A stretch of 64,000 bases of DNA from assembly GCF_964204865.1 (NCBI RefSeq), contig NC_135252.1, forward strand, positions 10,313,383 to 10,377,382, written 5' to 3'. The notes under the pieces were generated by a model that was given only the letters and a program-made list of their open reading frames with translations, did no database searches and was not told where the DNA came from. This DNA is from Styela clava. Taxonomy: Eukaryota; Chordata; Ascidiacea; Stolidobranchia; Styelidae. Shown one piece after another: positions 48,895 through 60,614 of the stretch (positions are counted from its first letter, which is position 1; each line of letters opens with the position of its first letter). The position numbers and the translations under genes are program-made.

Positions 48895-51800
48895 AGTTGT
48901 CAAGTCGTGTGTTTCTGTGTCAGTGTTTCTTAACCTGGGTTCGATCGAACCCCTGAGGTTCGGTGGAGCTGTACCAGGGGTTCGACGAAGGTCCTGCGAA
49001 ATTGTCGTGTTTTACGAAGTATTTCTATTTCCGAACCAATTAAATATGTAAAAATAACTATAATTTGAAGCAGATATTCAAATTCCAAACTTCAGTTCAT
49101 GTTTTATAAAACCTGTCAATGAGAGACGTCACGTGCTTGGATGTAGACTTCAAAATACCTAAGGTTGTTATTACAAACCTCTAATTTTTAAACCTGGATA
49201 TTTGTGTAAACGGCATGGTTATTATAACCTACTAATAAAACGTAGCTCAATTTTACAAACAAGTTGAATGCATTAAGTGCACATAAGAAATGAATGAGAA
49301 ATCAGGGCATGATTGAATTCCACTGAAAGATAGTATTTCCAGGACAGAATATGCCATGCGGAGCTCTGCATAAAAATATCATCCCCGTCGACGACCTTCT
49401 GTGAAACAATAAGGAAATGATTTGATTCCCATCTGACGGCAAGTTCAAATATGTGATGTGTATGACTCGAGCCAAGTATATTTTAAAGACATCATCTCAG
49501 CTTCTGGATCACCAATGTTGCCATTTTGCTTTCGCTGTTTTCCCCTTATTATCGGCACAACTTTTATAACACAAAAAACATCTTCTTCCCAAAGGGGTAT
49601 GGACCGCAAACACCATTGTGACATAACAATGGTCATTTCGCCACGGCGTATATTACACCGCAATTTTCACAGTGGTTCAACGTTTGTTTTCTCCAAAAAC
49701 TCTTTGTAATTCCGAGGAGTCTTTTTTGTGCAATATGTTATCCAAAAAAAGGACTTTGTCTGATGAATATAGGCTTTTACCTGCTCATCTGAACATGACT
49801 CCAATGATAAAATTACATGAGAATTACTCTTTCTGAAACAAAGCCACATATCTCTCAGTTGGTCACTGAAAAACAGCAGCAGAAGTGTCACTAATAAATT
49901 TAATGAATGTATAAAGTACTGTTTGTTGCGATTTATTTTGCTTCAGCCAATGGCGCAACCAGTTTTTTTTTTCGGTGGTTGATACTCTCTTGACAAAGCG
50001 TGTCCTTTTAAATTTCACCCGAAAAAACAACCTATGCTCAACAGTAAGACAACGAATTCATATTCTATCAACTGATGACGGTTAAATTTTCTATAAATTT
50101 GTACAAAATCAGATTCCTATTCCTAACACAAATATATTTCTGTAACGTTTCGACTGACCAAGGTCAAACTTCCTCAGACATACATATTTCAACTAAAGCA
50201 AGAACAACAATTGCAAGCACAGTTAAATTGCAAGCACATTTATAAAATAAATGTGCTTGCAATTGCTGTTCTTGCTTTAGTTGAAATATGTATGTCTGAG
50301 TAAGTTTGACCTTGGTCAGACGAAACGTTACAGAAATATATTTGTGTTAGTGTGCAGCAAGACTATTTATTGAATTACTCAGGATAGTTATCTTCACTCT
50401 TGCTACAACATCCTTGCATTATATGCATACGGATCTACCGACGCAAAAGCATAGAAAACGGAAAATTAGTTGATCTTGTAGAAACCCAACCGATAGCACA
50501 ATATATATATGTCACAGACTACACCTATCTAAAAATATGCTTCAAGTATACATTTCAAAATATATCACATAGCCTTCGGCAGAATTTACAAAATGCAATG
50601 TGGCCCTCGAAAACTCATGAGTTTGACACCCCTGATCTAGACGAAATATCGATCTCGAGCAAATTTTGAATGACAATTGCTTGCGGCTCTCTCACAATTC
50701 AACCACAAGATTTAATAACATTTGTAAAAAAAAGTAGCCTACACCCATCCCATTCAATGCCATTTCACTGACTTTCGTTATGTTTTGTATGATCGTTTAA
50801 AAAAACTTTTTTCGAAAAAGGTCTTTTAATGAAAAGTATCAAGATGTTTTTATTGTGGATTAGCAACTTGAACATATTTTTGAAGGGGGTCACAATACAA
50901 AGAAGTTTGAGAACCACTAACCTACGTTATCAAGCATGCTTTGCCGAACTCCAACGATTTGAACATTCAAAGCTAATTTTGTGCAAGGCTTTAAAACTGC
51001 ACCTTCGCTGAGTTGCTGTTGAGCATAAGTAGAGTTTTATGGTTATATTTGAAGAATATACCTTTCCTATTCTGGCAGATAGTTACAACGGCAGAATCAA
51101 TGATAAACAAACTTTTGATTGTTTTTGTGTTAGCAGGATAGTAAGTACGGCACGTCTTGTAAACGCGTCATTGGTATGAAATTGTTTAATGACAATTGGT
51201 CCAGACAGCAGTGTACTATTCTTGTTTATAAGATTTATAAAGAATCATTTATTTTGTGTTTTCAGAATTTAGCTTAACTTAGAAACAGCGAGTAATTACC
51301 GTAACCGACTATTTAGGATTGCTTAAAAATGTTGCCCTGAATTTCGACAATTCACAAAAACCAGAATCCCTCGTGAATACGGGCAGGTCGGTTCTTCAGT
51401 TATTCACTATTCTCAATAAAACATCGACATTTGGTAATTCAATATTTCTCAAGTTATATATATTGATATACGCGTTGTAATTACAAAGATATTACGCAAT
51501 CCTATAATATACCCAATAATGACTTTAGCAACTTAAATAGTACCAGATATCTTTAGGTTTGTGGGTCACCACGGTAATAGCATATTCTCTTCTAAATGTT
51601 GACACAATATAAAACCTTTTTTCGGAACTCATTATCAAGGCCAGCAGGGACTACGTACTCCATGGATACATATACAGGGCTGTTGATAACAGAATAGTAT
51701 ATCAAGCAAACGCTAATTATTCTCTCACTCGCACATAAGGTGCGTCATCTTTTCCATTCATGATTCACTTAGCTTTTTTAGTATTCTTAATTTCTAGGTT

Positions 51801-51915
51801 TCAAAAATAAATTTTTTTACAAGAAAAAAATAAATTTGAAAATTATATTTAAGATGAGACAAATTTTTGATATTTCAGTTTCAAGTTTGTACCGTTTCCT
51901 CGAAGGAAAATTAAA
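48895..51915. other. Gene-free, repeat-rich stretch upstream of the EF-hand gene
   Basis: hAT-type termini at 48921-48990 (CAGTGTTTCTTAACCTGGG), 50604-50634 (GAGTTTGACACCCCTGA) and 50883-50918 (AAGTTTGAGAACCACTA). The long inverted repeat is at 50123-50350. No coding region recognised. Should contain the promoter, and possibly 5' exons, of the plus-strand EF-hand gene. Confidence 0.45.
50123..50350. repeat. Long inverted repeat of the hammerhead-like element
   Basis: Arms 50123-50220 and 50253-50350 are 98 nt each and, by my count, 95 of 98 positions pair. The spacer is 32 nt and itself contains part of a smaller palindrome. Each arm carries the CTGAG..AAGTTTGACCTTGG...GAAACGTTACAG core, so two copies of the dispersed element lie head to head. 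The plus copy continues to about 50460. Confidence 0.9.
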
Positions 51916-53049
51916 ATGAAATCAACGAGAAATCAGGAAGCCCGTGATAGACCTAACAACAAAGATAAGCTTCCGGACATCACAAAAAGAAATAAAGTAT
52001 CAAACGAGGTAGTGATTCTGTGGCTATCTTTGTGATATATTAATTGAATAAAAAGATTCTATGAGTGGTTCAGGAATATGAACCAAGGTTATTCGGTTGC
52101 CAGATTCAAAGAAAATGTATATATATATATATATATATATAGTTTGATTTGATTCAATTGATTTTATTTGCTGATTCACAGCGTCTAATTGGGTATATTT
52201 GACAACTTACACAAAGTTCCAGCCGAAAATAGTTGATTTATTAATTAGCACCACTTTTATTTACTCCACTCGATAAAATGGATCCGGTTTTGAATGATAA
52301 CTTGAATCGTAATGACACTCCTCGTCCTACATAATCAGTTGTATCTTGTGCGTATACGACCTAAATCCGAAATTATATATTTTTTTTTATTAAGAGTTTA
52401 TGAAATTATTGGGAAAATTATGTTTAAGACTGTTAACCTTCAAGATTTAATTTTTATATATCATTTCTAACAAACAAAAGCATAATAATCAATGTTAATT
52501 TTCAGAATTTGGTGGAGGAGAATGAAATGAAATTGGTGTTCCAGCACTTTGACGTGGATAACGACGGATTCGTTTCAGCCGAAGATTTGAAGGCTTTAAT
52601 TTCAAGTCTTGGAGAACAAATTGACAATAACGAACTCAAGGCAAGTATTATCATTTCAGTCATTACTCGCCTAATTTTGTCCAGCTGTTGCTATAATTGT
52701 TTTTCATAAATTACAGGACATGTTACGTGTGGCAGACGCTGACGGAGATGGCAAAGTAAGTTATGACGATTTTACCTCAGTAATGATAAATTCCACCAAG
52801 TTATTTTCACCGAGTGATACATTGACGGAGAATAGTTCGAATTCATGCTTGCGGAGGCATTCAAAGAGTGAACGACACTTGAGGAATTCTTCGCCTTCTA
52901 AAAATAGTAAAACTCGAGCAAACGAGGATAAATATGATTCGAAACAACGGAAAAGAACTTCACGCATGTTTCATCTACAAGATCAAGTGTCCAAAGTTAT
53001 GATGTTGATAGCCGTCAAACGTATTATGCATAAAGATTCGTGGAACTGA
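51916..53049 (+). CDS. EF-hand calcium-binding protein with basic C-terminal tail (two EF-hands)
   Basis: Three exons: 51916-52008, 52506-52640, 52717-53049; 186 residues if the ATG at 51916 is the start. Two canonical EF loops resemble the calmodulin C-lobe: DVDNDGFVSAED and DADGDGKVSYDD. A Ser/Lys-rich linker follows, then a tail with QDQVSKVMMLIAVKRIMHKD and SWN at the C terminus. Exon 2 ends AAG then GCAAGT, a GC-AG intron; the paralogue has a normal GT at the same place. The minus-strand paralogue at 59219-60530 has four EF positions; the first two are missing here. An acceptor-like TTTCAG at about 51880 leaves the frame open, so an upstream exon is possible. Likely a calcium sensor; partner unknown. 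Confidence 0.8.
52118..52141. repeat. TA dinucleotide microsatellite
   Basis: Twelve TA units in the first intron of the EF-hand gene. Confidence 0.9.
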
Positions 53050-53137
53050 TATCACCATAAATATCTTTTTGTCAAATTGTTCAGAGAAAATTGAACTAAA
53101 CTCCCGAGAAAGAAAAGGTATCAGGACTACTTTCGCA

Positions 53138-53280
53138 GTCATGACGTTACTAGACATCAAACACATTATGCATGAAGATTATTTGAGCTGATAACACCAT
53201 AGAGTACATTTTTTGCCAAATTGTTGAAAGAAAATTTAACTCAACTTCTAAGAAAGAGAAAGTATCAGGAAAATTTTCCT
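53138..53280 (+). pseudogene. Tandem partial duplicate of the EF-hand gene 3' end
   Basis: Repeats the last coding bases and 3' UTR of the EF-hand gene 142 bp downstream: ATTATGCATGAAGATT against ATTATGCATAAAGATT, then GAGCTGATAACACCAT against GAACTGATATCACCAT, then GCCAAATTGTTGAAAG against GTCAAATTGTTCAGAG. Both end near AAGTATCAGGA. The copy is too diverged and short to code on its own. Confidence 0.75.
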
Positions 53281-53291
53281 GGTTAATTTTG

Positions 53292-53297
53292 AATAAA
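53292..53297 (+). promoter_or_regulatory. Polyadenylation signal of the plus-strand EF-hand gene
   Basis: AATAAA about 240 bases after the stop, just past the duplicated 3' end. An insertion or duplication upstream would have lengthened the 3' UTR. Confidence 0.5.
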
Positions 53298-56200
53298 CAT
53301 TTACCAAGGGAAGTAATACACATAATAAAAATATATTTTGAAAATAATTCAGTTCACTCCATATGAATTCTGTACTGTTTATAGAAGTAGTATTTTTAAT
53401 GATTTTAGTAGAAATCAACCACTAAATTTGATAATAATTTTGCAATTTGTACTATCCGACTAGTCGTAAATTTGTGTGTTCCAATTTTATAAACTTAAGA
53501 TTGGTATACTTTATTCTCTATTCATTTTAAAATACATGAAATATATTTTTCCATCTTGTAATTTCGATTATATGTGTATGTTACAAAATTTAGTAAAAGA
53601 CTTGGGGAAGGTGGGCCACGGGGCACAGTGGAAAATCAGCTCTCACACTCATATTATATCCGGAATCCGGTACGCGTTTTGATGTTTGAATCCGCCTTTC
53701 GGTGAGTTACGACGTCCCCACAAACGGACAGCGGCCTTGCAGAGCGACGCAAGCTATGAGATGAAATTGGTTTTGGGTGGTTGAAACTCTAATTTCGCTA
53801 TCTCAATATTTCCTTTTTTTCTACTTCGGGCTTTCCAACAGAACAAACCACTGTCTGGTATTTTTAGCTTTAGTCTACTGTGAAATATTCATAACGTAGG
53901 CGAATGGATGTGCCTTCTTAATCTCGACGTGGGGCAGTCTAAAAAGTATTTGATTCCTATGAGGAAAAATGGATAGGGGTTCAGTGAGAGATGCTACACT
54001 AAGCAAAATTCGACAGTGTTGTATTCATTAAGTGCTTATGAAGCCTAGAGATGCGTTATTTTTGTGTTATATTAGGGTAGCTCTTGACCCATGCCGCAAT
54101 ATGGATTATTTTCTAGATTCCAAAATATTATTTAGGATGTATTCGAAAAAGTAAATCATTCGCTTTTGGCCGGAATTAGACATTTTACTTGTTATAAAAG
54201 TTGGTTTAGTTGTTTTATTGAACGCAGTTAACACTTTTGTGATTGAAAAAGAATACACTTTCGTTTCTTGTTCTTTTTCAACAGCGTTCAAAATTCATTG
54301 TTCAAGGAATTTTTTGGAAAAAGAACTGAAAATTTTTGATGGAACATTGAAAAAAATAATAATAAATCTCCAAATTTTAAGTCGTGCAGTTATTTAGATC
54401 AGCGTTTCCCAAACTGTGTTCCGAGAAACACTATAGTGTTGCGCGACCGTCTTCCGAGTGTTCCGTGGAAATGGGATCAAAATTACGACTAAATTGGTCG
54501 ACATGGCGATCCCGGGGTCGTGAAGCTTTTGACCAACTGGTGACCGTTCAATATCGCGTCATCGTCAACTTAAAGCGGACTAACTTTTTGAGTGTAGTGG
54601 CATTTTCGTTAACAGTCAGCATGGAAAGGTAAAATGAATTTATTGATTCATATACACAGCATTTAAAATAAGAAACAACAAATCAATATAATAAATGCAA
54701 TATGTAAAATATTCAATCATATTTTAGTTCTGTTAGTTTTCGCGGCGCATTTGGCAACTCCGCCACCCCTTTCGGAATCGCTGCACTACACCATTTTTCT
54801 TTTATTTTTTGGTGTTCCACGAGGCGAGATAAAAATCGTAAGTGTTCCGTGGCAAAAAGTTTGGGGAAACGTTGCTTTTTAGATGAAGATGTTGATTCTT
54901 TTTTATTTTTTTTTATTTCTAACGACATACTTCGTTTACTTTGATAGATCGCCACATTGTGCCCGGGTGTGTCCAAATGTGCCCGACAAGTGGGATGCAG
55001 TGGGACACTTGACAAACGTTTTTCAAAGCATTTTTGGGGGGTAAGATGTGTGTGTGTCGGAATTTCCTAATCGTTGAATAAAAACTACATTTCCACCTCT
55101 ATGCATTAGCCCCACAATGTCAAATGAATGTGCAGGTTATAGCCGTTACAGAAGTAAAAGAAAAAAAGTGTCCCAACCGTCCTCACTTTCCCCTATATCA
55201 GATATTGCTGATGAACATTTCAGAGCAGAAGTCAAGGGAGTTGGAATAATAATAAACCACCCTGGACAGCCGCATCACCAACGAACTTGGTGAAATAATT
55301 GCAAAAAGGTAGTATCGTCTTGTGACAGTCTTTTGTTTTTTCACAAAACTTTCTCAAAAACTTAAAGAATACATATGCCTGGTGTTTGTATTCCTAAATG
55401 CATGAATGAAATATCAGTTTATCACAAATAAATTCACTTTAACGGTAATATTTTTATGTTTTGATAATTTCAATTAAATTCAATTTAAGTTATGGCGCTG
55501 ACGTAGGTTTTAACATTTAGTGCTGTTTACTCGTTTCAGAAATAATTATCTACTTTTGATCGGAGAATTGCTTCTATTAAGTCATTTCTGTTTCCCTTGT
55601 TCTGATATCTCATGAATAATAGAATTTCAAAATGAAGAGAGATCGTTTAATGCGCGCCCAATTCATAAAGGCCGATTGGTCACGATTTCGTTAAATACAC
55701 ATTGCGTACGAATTTTGAATGGGCGTAAATGGCAAAATCAAATACGTTTGACAACGATTAGTGACTGTTATCCTCGCCGTTACTGATTTGAAATTGATGG
55801 AGTAATAATGATGAGAATGTGTTGCTAAATTTTAACATTCCATGTGCCCACTATTATTATGTGGAAAAGTAATGAATATAAACACAGGATTTATTTATAA
55901 ATTCCGGGCTAAATGAAAAATTAGGACCTAATTGCTATATTCTGCCCATTACTTGGCGTTTGCGGTGATCGAAAGTGAATGGCGCCGACCACTAAATTTC
56001 AATGCTTCGGCATAAAATTCCTGACGGGGAAATTGATCGATATTCATTTTGTCATGTTGTTCAGAATCCTGTCAAATGAGATAATGAAATTACAGCGGTA
56101 GTCCGAAATCGATTGCACTTGACAGCGCTACACGCTGACATTATTTTGTTTTTCCCGGTGTGGTTTTGAAATCAAACTGCACAAATATTTTTATGCGAGT

Positions 56201-59200
56201 CTTGTTGCCATTTTCTTCATGGGAATTTCCGGGTGTATGTAGACTAGACTAGAGTACGCTAATTATGTTTATTTCACTACATATTAATTTGAATAATCCA
56301 CCAGAATACTTTAAGACTGTATTGGCATGTAAAGGTGATAAATCATCGGCAAAAAGGCCATCGGCCATCGGTTACCAAATTCGTTTGAACTAGAACCTAG
56401 AGTATTATTGGGGTTGTTTACCGACATGACAATGCTGACTTATAGATTATATTACCGGCATGGAAGGATGTTGTAAAAAACTACCTTCCCAAATCTCATT
56501 TGTTTACCAAATTTAGCCTAGGTAACGTATAAAGTTTTCACCCTAGCTCAGCGACGTGCGACTGTTTATCGCGATGGGCCAAAATCTGAAATTTTGGAGA
56601 CACTGAAAACCAACAAACCATCGAACAAACACCATTCTCAATTGCAACACGGCACAATTAATACGAGTTTACTGAATCTCGACAAACGAAATTTCATCGT
56701 GTTGTGACGTGACACAATGTCAAAAATGCCGGTAGTGCCGTTGAAAATAAGAAAAAAACATTCCAAAATAATGGGGTACTAAGTCTGTTACGGGCAACGT
56801 AATAAGTTCCGCTCTACATGTGGCCAACTTAGTAATTAAGACCCAGTTAATAGTAAAACGACATATTTACTGATGAATTTGACCTTTGCCGCGCGTTGAA
56901 TTTAATGGAACCCACATGTAGTCGGATTGAAAACCGAAAGAATACATAATTAACACTACATTCACGGATGTCGTTCAATGACAATTATTGTATTTCCGAA
57001 TTCAATGATGGTTGACGTGAAAACAGAGCAAAAAATCCAGATTGAAAAATGAGACAACTCCAGTCGCACAAATTAAAAGCCGTTACTGATGAATGTATCC
57101 GGCATGTGTGCATTTTCCCTGATATAATCTTGCAACACTGAAATAAATATTTTGACAGCACTGAGTAAATCCCAATCACGTACCTATTTCTGTTCATCTC
57201 CTGTGTTCATCCTTCAATATTAACATTATTATTACCAATATTAATTCACATTATACAGAAATTCGTGGTATAGTAAAGTTTACAGGCCTACCCGATTCCT
57301 GCTGACATATGTGTATTATGACAGGAGTAGGTACTAGGTATTGGAGTATATAAAATTTCAAATGATTGAGTTTACCAATATCATAAAATTTATGTTTCAT
57401 TTCCCCCAATGCGTATTTTATAGGTATACATCTTATAATCATAGGCCTTGCATCGAGTGTTTGAAATATATGTTAAATCTAGTTTGAATTTGGAAATTTC
57501 AGAGAATCGTTCGAAATACACCGCCCGACAACACGCGCGACACTAAATCATATCTTACCACTACCGGCAGAAGCATAGTTCGCGTTAAAAGGATTTTACG
57601 CGACTTGCGAGTTTGAACTGATATCTGAACACATATACATCGGAGTTGGGTATTATGTTCTGGGTTAAAACGCAACTAAGTGACTGTTTGATAACACTTC
57701 ACTTTAATTACTTGATATATATGTATATATGACATGTTCAAATTAAACTCTATAGGAGGTGACGGTTATATAAATTTATGATATTTTACAACTGATGACA
57801 TAAACTAATCCAATGATTCCAATGCCAGAATAACAGATTCAACAACGAAGGTTGAGGTTAAAATTGAAATATGATGTTTTATCAAGTAATTTGCTCACAC
57901 ATGAAATTAAAGCATCCTCAAATCAAAGGGACTTTTATTTAAGTTGGGTAGGAAATGTGTAAATATATATATATATAATATATATATATATCAATTCTTA
58001 ATCATGCTACTTTCTGTCACAGACGGATGCTCTACTGATCCGTGAAGATTCTTGGGAATACCATCACTACTTTATCGAATTTTGTTCCTAAATTATATTA
58101 AATTCATCATGGTCGTTGTTCTCAAAATGCCAACTGTCGCAAATAGTCTTCAGCTATATTGTAAGAGGCGCCATCAACACGTACGATAGATATATTAAAA
58201 CCATGTGTGGCCTGAAGCTATTAATTGTCAGAACTCCATGTAGATCAGCTCCGTCAAAATCACATTTCGAACAAATGGAAAGCATATATGTCATATTTTA
58301 TTAATGGAACGTGTACGAACCACTCGACTGAAACAAACGAAGCTGGTCCTTTTTTTGTCTGTCAAGGTTATCTATTCCCTATATCTTTGTCTGCTTTCGT
58401 CAAACAAAATAAAGTACTTTCCAATGTAACAGTCGTCAGTTCATCAATTATTTCTTTCACATATGAGGAATTTATTTTTGGAATTTATTTTTTAAAGAGA
58501 TGCCATACTTGGTTACAGCTCACGTAGATCTAGTTAATGACGAATCATGTTTTTTTTTAATATCTATTTTTTTTTTCAGTGTTCACGGAACTGAATGTTT
58601 TTATCTGCGTTCGTTGCTTTTGTAATTGTTTGTGACCTCACCTCGAAAAGTTCAGTTATTTTACCTACATCATTCATCTGATCATAGTTTCATAAACCAC
58701 ATGACGTATATATATTTATATAACATAATTCTTTAAAATCTTCCTGGCTATTCAAATAACGTTGTTACTTTCAGATTGTACCGACTTCCCAGTTTGTATA
58801 ATTGTTTTACACATACTGAAATCCTGCGCAATAAGAAAAGTCTCTGTGAATTTTTTCATTTTAGGCAATTGCTTGAATTTGAAATTAAATACAACGAGGC
58901 ACCTTTACCATAAATAAAAATCTGCGCTGTTTTGCTCCGATTGTGTAACGTTAGGAAATATCCGTAAAATTTTCTGAACACTACTTGCTTTGACGGGACG
59001 TATGTCATTGGTGCAATTCTTTTTATTTGTTTGTGAAAAATATAGCAATGTACCCTTGTGTTAGCAGCTGCAACATCTGCGAAGTATAGTTGAGATATAG
59101 CAGGCATGCCGGTATATAATAAATATTTTTATATTCATGTTCACAATAATTCTAGTCAAGGATTGTAAATGTATAATTATACGACAGGCACTTTTAAAAA

Positions 59201-59218
59201 GATTATAAACGCAACAAT
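53298..59218. other. Gene-free stretch between the convergent EF-hand genes
   Basis: No coding region recognised. Contains a hAT-like element at 54400-54874 and a TA run at 57965-57990. A frame at 54713-55015 (minus) overlaps the hAT-like element and shows no domain. Confidence 0.45.
54400..54874. mobile_element. hAT-like non-autonomous element
   Basis: Left end CAGCGTTTCCCAAACTGTGT; the right end on the other strand reads CAACGTTTCCCCAAACTTTT. The left flank ATTTAGAT is nearly repeated at the right flank as TTTTAGAT, two bases beyond the end, consistent with a decayed 8-bp target duplication. The interior (54640-54790) matches 13790-13960, and the right end matches 36781-36849, so the family is dispersed. 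Confidence 0.65.
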
Positions 59219-60530
59219 TTAGTTCCATGAACCTTTGTTCAATATTCTTCTTACAGCTATTTGCATTCTTATTCTTGACACTTGTTCTTGAATCTGTAGT
59301 AGACGGGATCTTCTCCGCTGTTTAGAATTATGTTTGTCTTCATTTACTTGTGATTTGTTTTTTCTTGAAGGCGATAATGTATGAGACGTAGATTCTATTT
59401 TCGCTTCTGTAACGTGACTTTTGTTGTTGGTCATATTTTTCGATTTTTCACAAGTTTTGTTGGAAGTATTCGTCATTACTCTTATGAATTCATTGTAATT
59501 AACTTTTCCATCGCCATCTCTATCTGCCTCTGACATCATCGCCTAATGAAAACAAAATACTTGAATAATAGAAGCAGCTAAACGAACAGCTTTAAGAAAC
59601 TATGTTTTTGAATTGAAACAAGGGCAAAGTTATAGCTAATTAAATACAGCTAGTCGTATTCTCACTATCTTCGAATATCATTTCGAATTTATTACATTTT
59701 TTTTCACATTATTGAAGTTGAATTATTGACAAACAGTATGAAACGATGATTATATTGATTCCTTTCATTGATTTCATTCAAGTTGAGATTGAGAATTAGT
59801 TATTGTAAAATGCTTATGACAGGTCAAATAATGAATTTTAAATTTGTGCATACTTGAAGTTCGTTATCGTCAATATTTTCTCCAAGGCTCGTTAGCAATT
59901 TTCTTAAATCGTTTCCTGATATAAATCCATCAGCATCCGTATCAAATCGCTGAAACACTAAATGCATCTCTTCATCGCGAATCCAATTCTAAACGAAATT
60001 ATATCATACATTTTTAATATATATATCAACGAGATGGAATAAGAAGGCCACATTTGCAACTCTGTACGTGTTTATTAAACTTTTTTTATTATATTTTACA
60101 TCAATTGAATATTATCACTTTACTTACCACTGGATCAAGTGAAATCATAAGAGACACAAATTCTTCAAAACTTATTTTGTCCAACAAAGGTCGATCGCAT
60201 TCAAGAATAGCCATGTTTTTCGCTACTTCTGTTATTTTTTCAATTGACGAGTCCAACCCTACTCGATCCAATATTTCGATGAAATCCTAAATATAAATTT
60301 ATCGAAATTAAGTTTTATACTTGAATTAGCATTAACTAGTATTTTAATTATGTTTAGTATACTTTGAAAGTGAAACTTACATTTAATTCTATGCGGCCAG
60401 TTTTTTTCACATCATAAAAATTGAATACGTCTCTATATTCCTTCATAAGGTTGTTACTTTGATAACATTGTGCTGAACCGTGAACGACACTGTTTTTTGG
60501 CTCTTCATAACTAACTTCGCAAATCCCCAT
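59219..60530 (-). CDS. Calmodulin-like EF-hand protein with basic C-terminal tail (four EF positions)
   Basis: Four exons, right to left: 60530-60381, 60286-60128, 59988-59854, 59542-59219. All introns are GT-AG phase 0, giving 255 residues. EF1 (YDVKKTGRIELND) and EF2 (around LECDRPLLDKISFEEF) have lost key acidic positions. EF3 (DTDADGFISGND) and EF4 (DRDGDGKVNYNE) are canonical. A linker and a basic tail follow: SKQRRRSRLLQIQEQVSRIR, then MQIAVRRILNKGSWN. The tail is shared with the paralogue at 51916-53049 and resembles an amphipathic or IQ-like helix, perhaps a self-binding or targeting segment. All introns fall at phase 0 and exon 3 is exactly 135 nt in both genes. Likely a calcium sensor derived from a calmodulin/centrin-type ancestor. 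ATG at 60530 is chosen because upstream sequence lacks an earlier in-frame ATG. Confidence 0.85.
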
Positions 60531-60606
60531 GTTCGTCACTTACGGAATAGAACAGCTCTTTGTTGTAAACTGGATAAGAAACTAATGCCGACCGATCGGA
60601 AAACGG

Positions 60607-60614
60607 CTTATATA
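60607..60614 (-). promoter_or_regulatory. TATA box of the minus-strand EF-hand gene
   Basis: TATATAAG on the minus strand, about 77 bases before the start codon, a plausible distance for a short 5' UTR. Confidence 0.5.
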
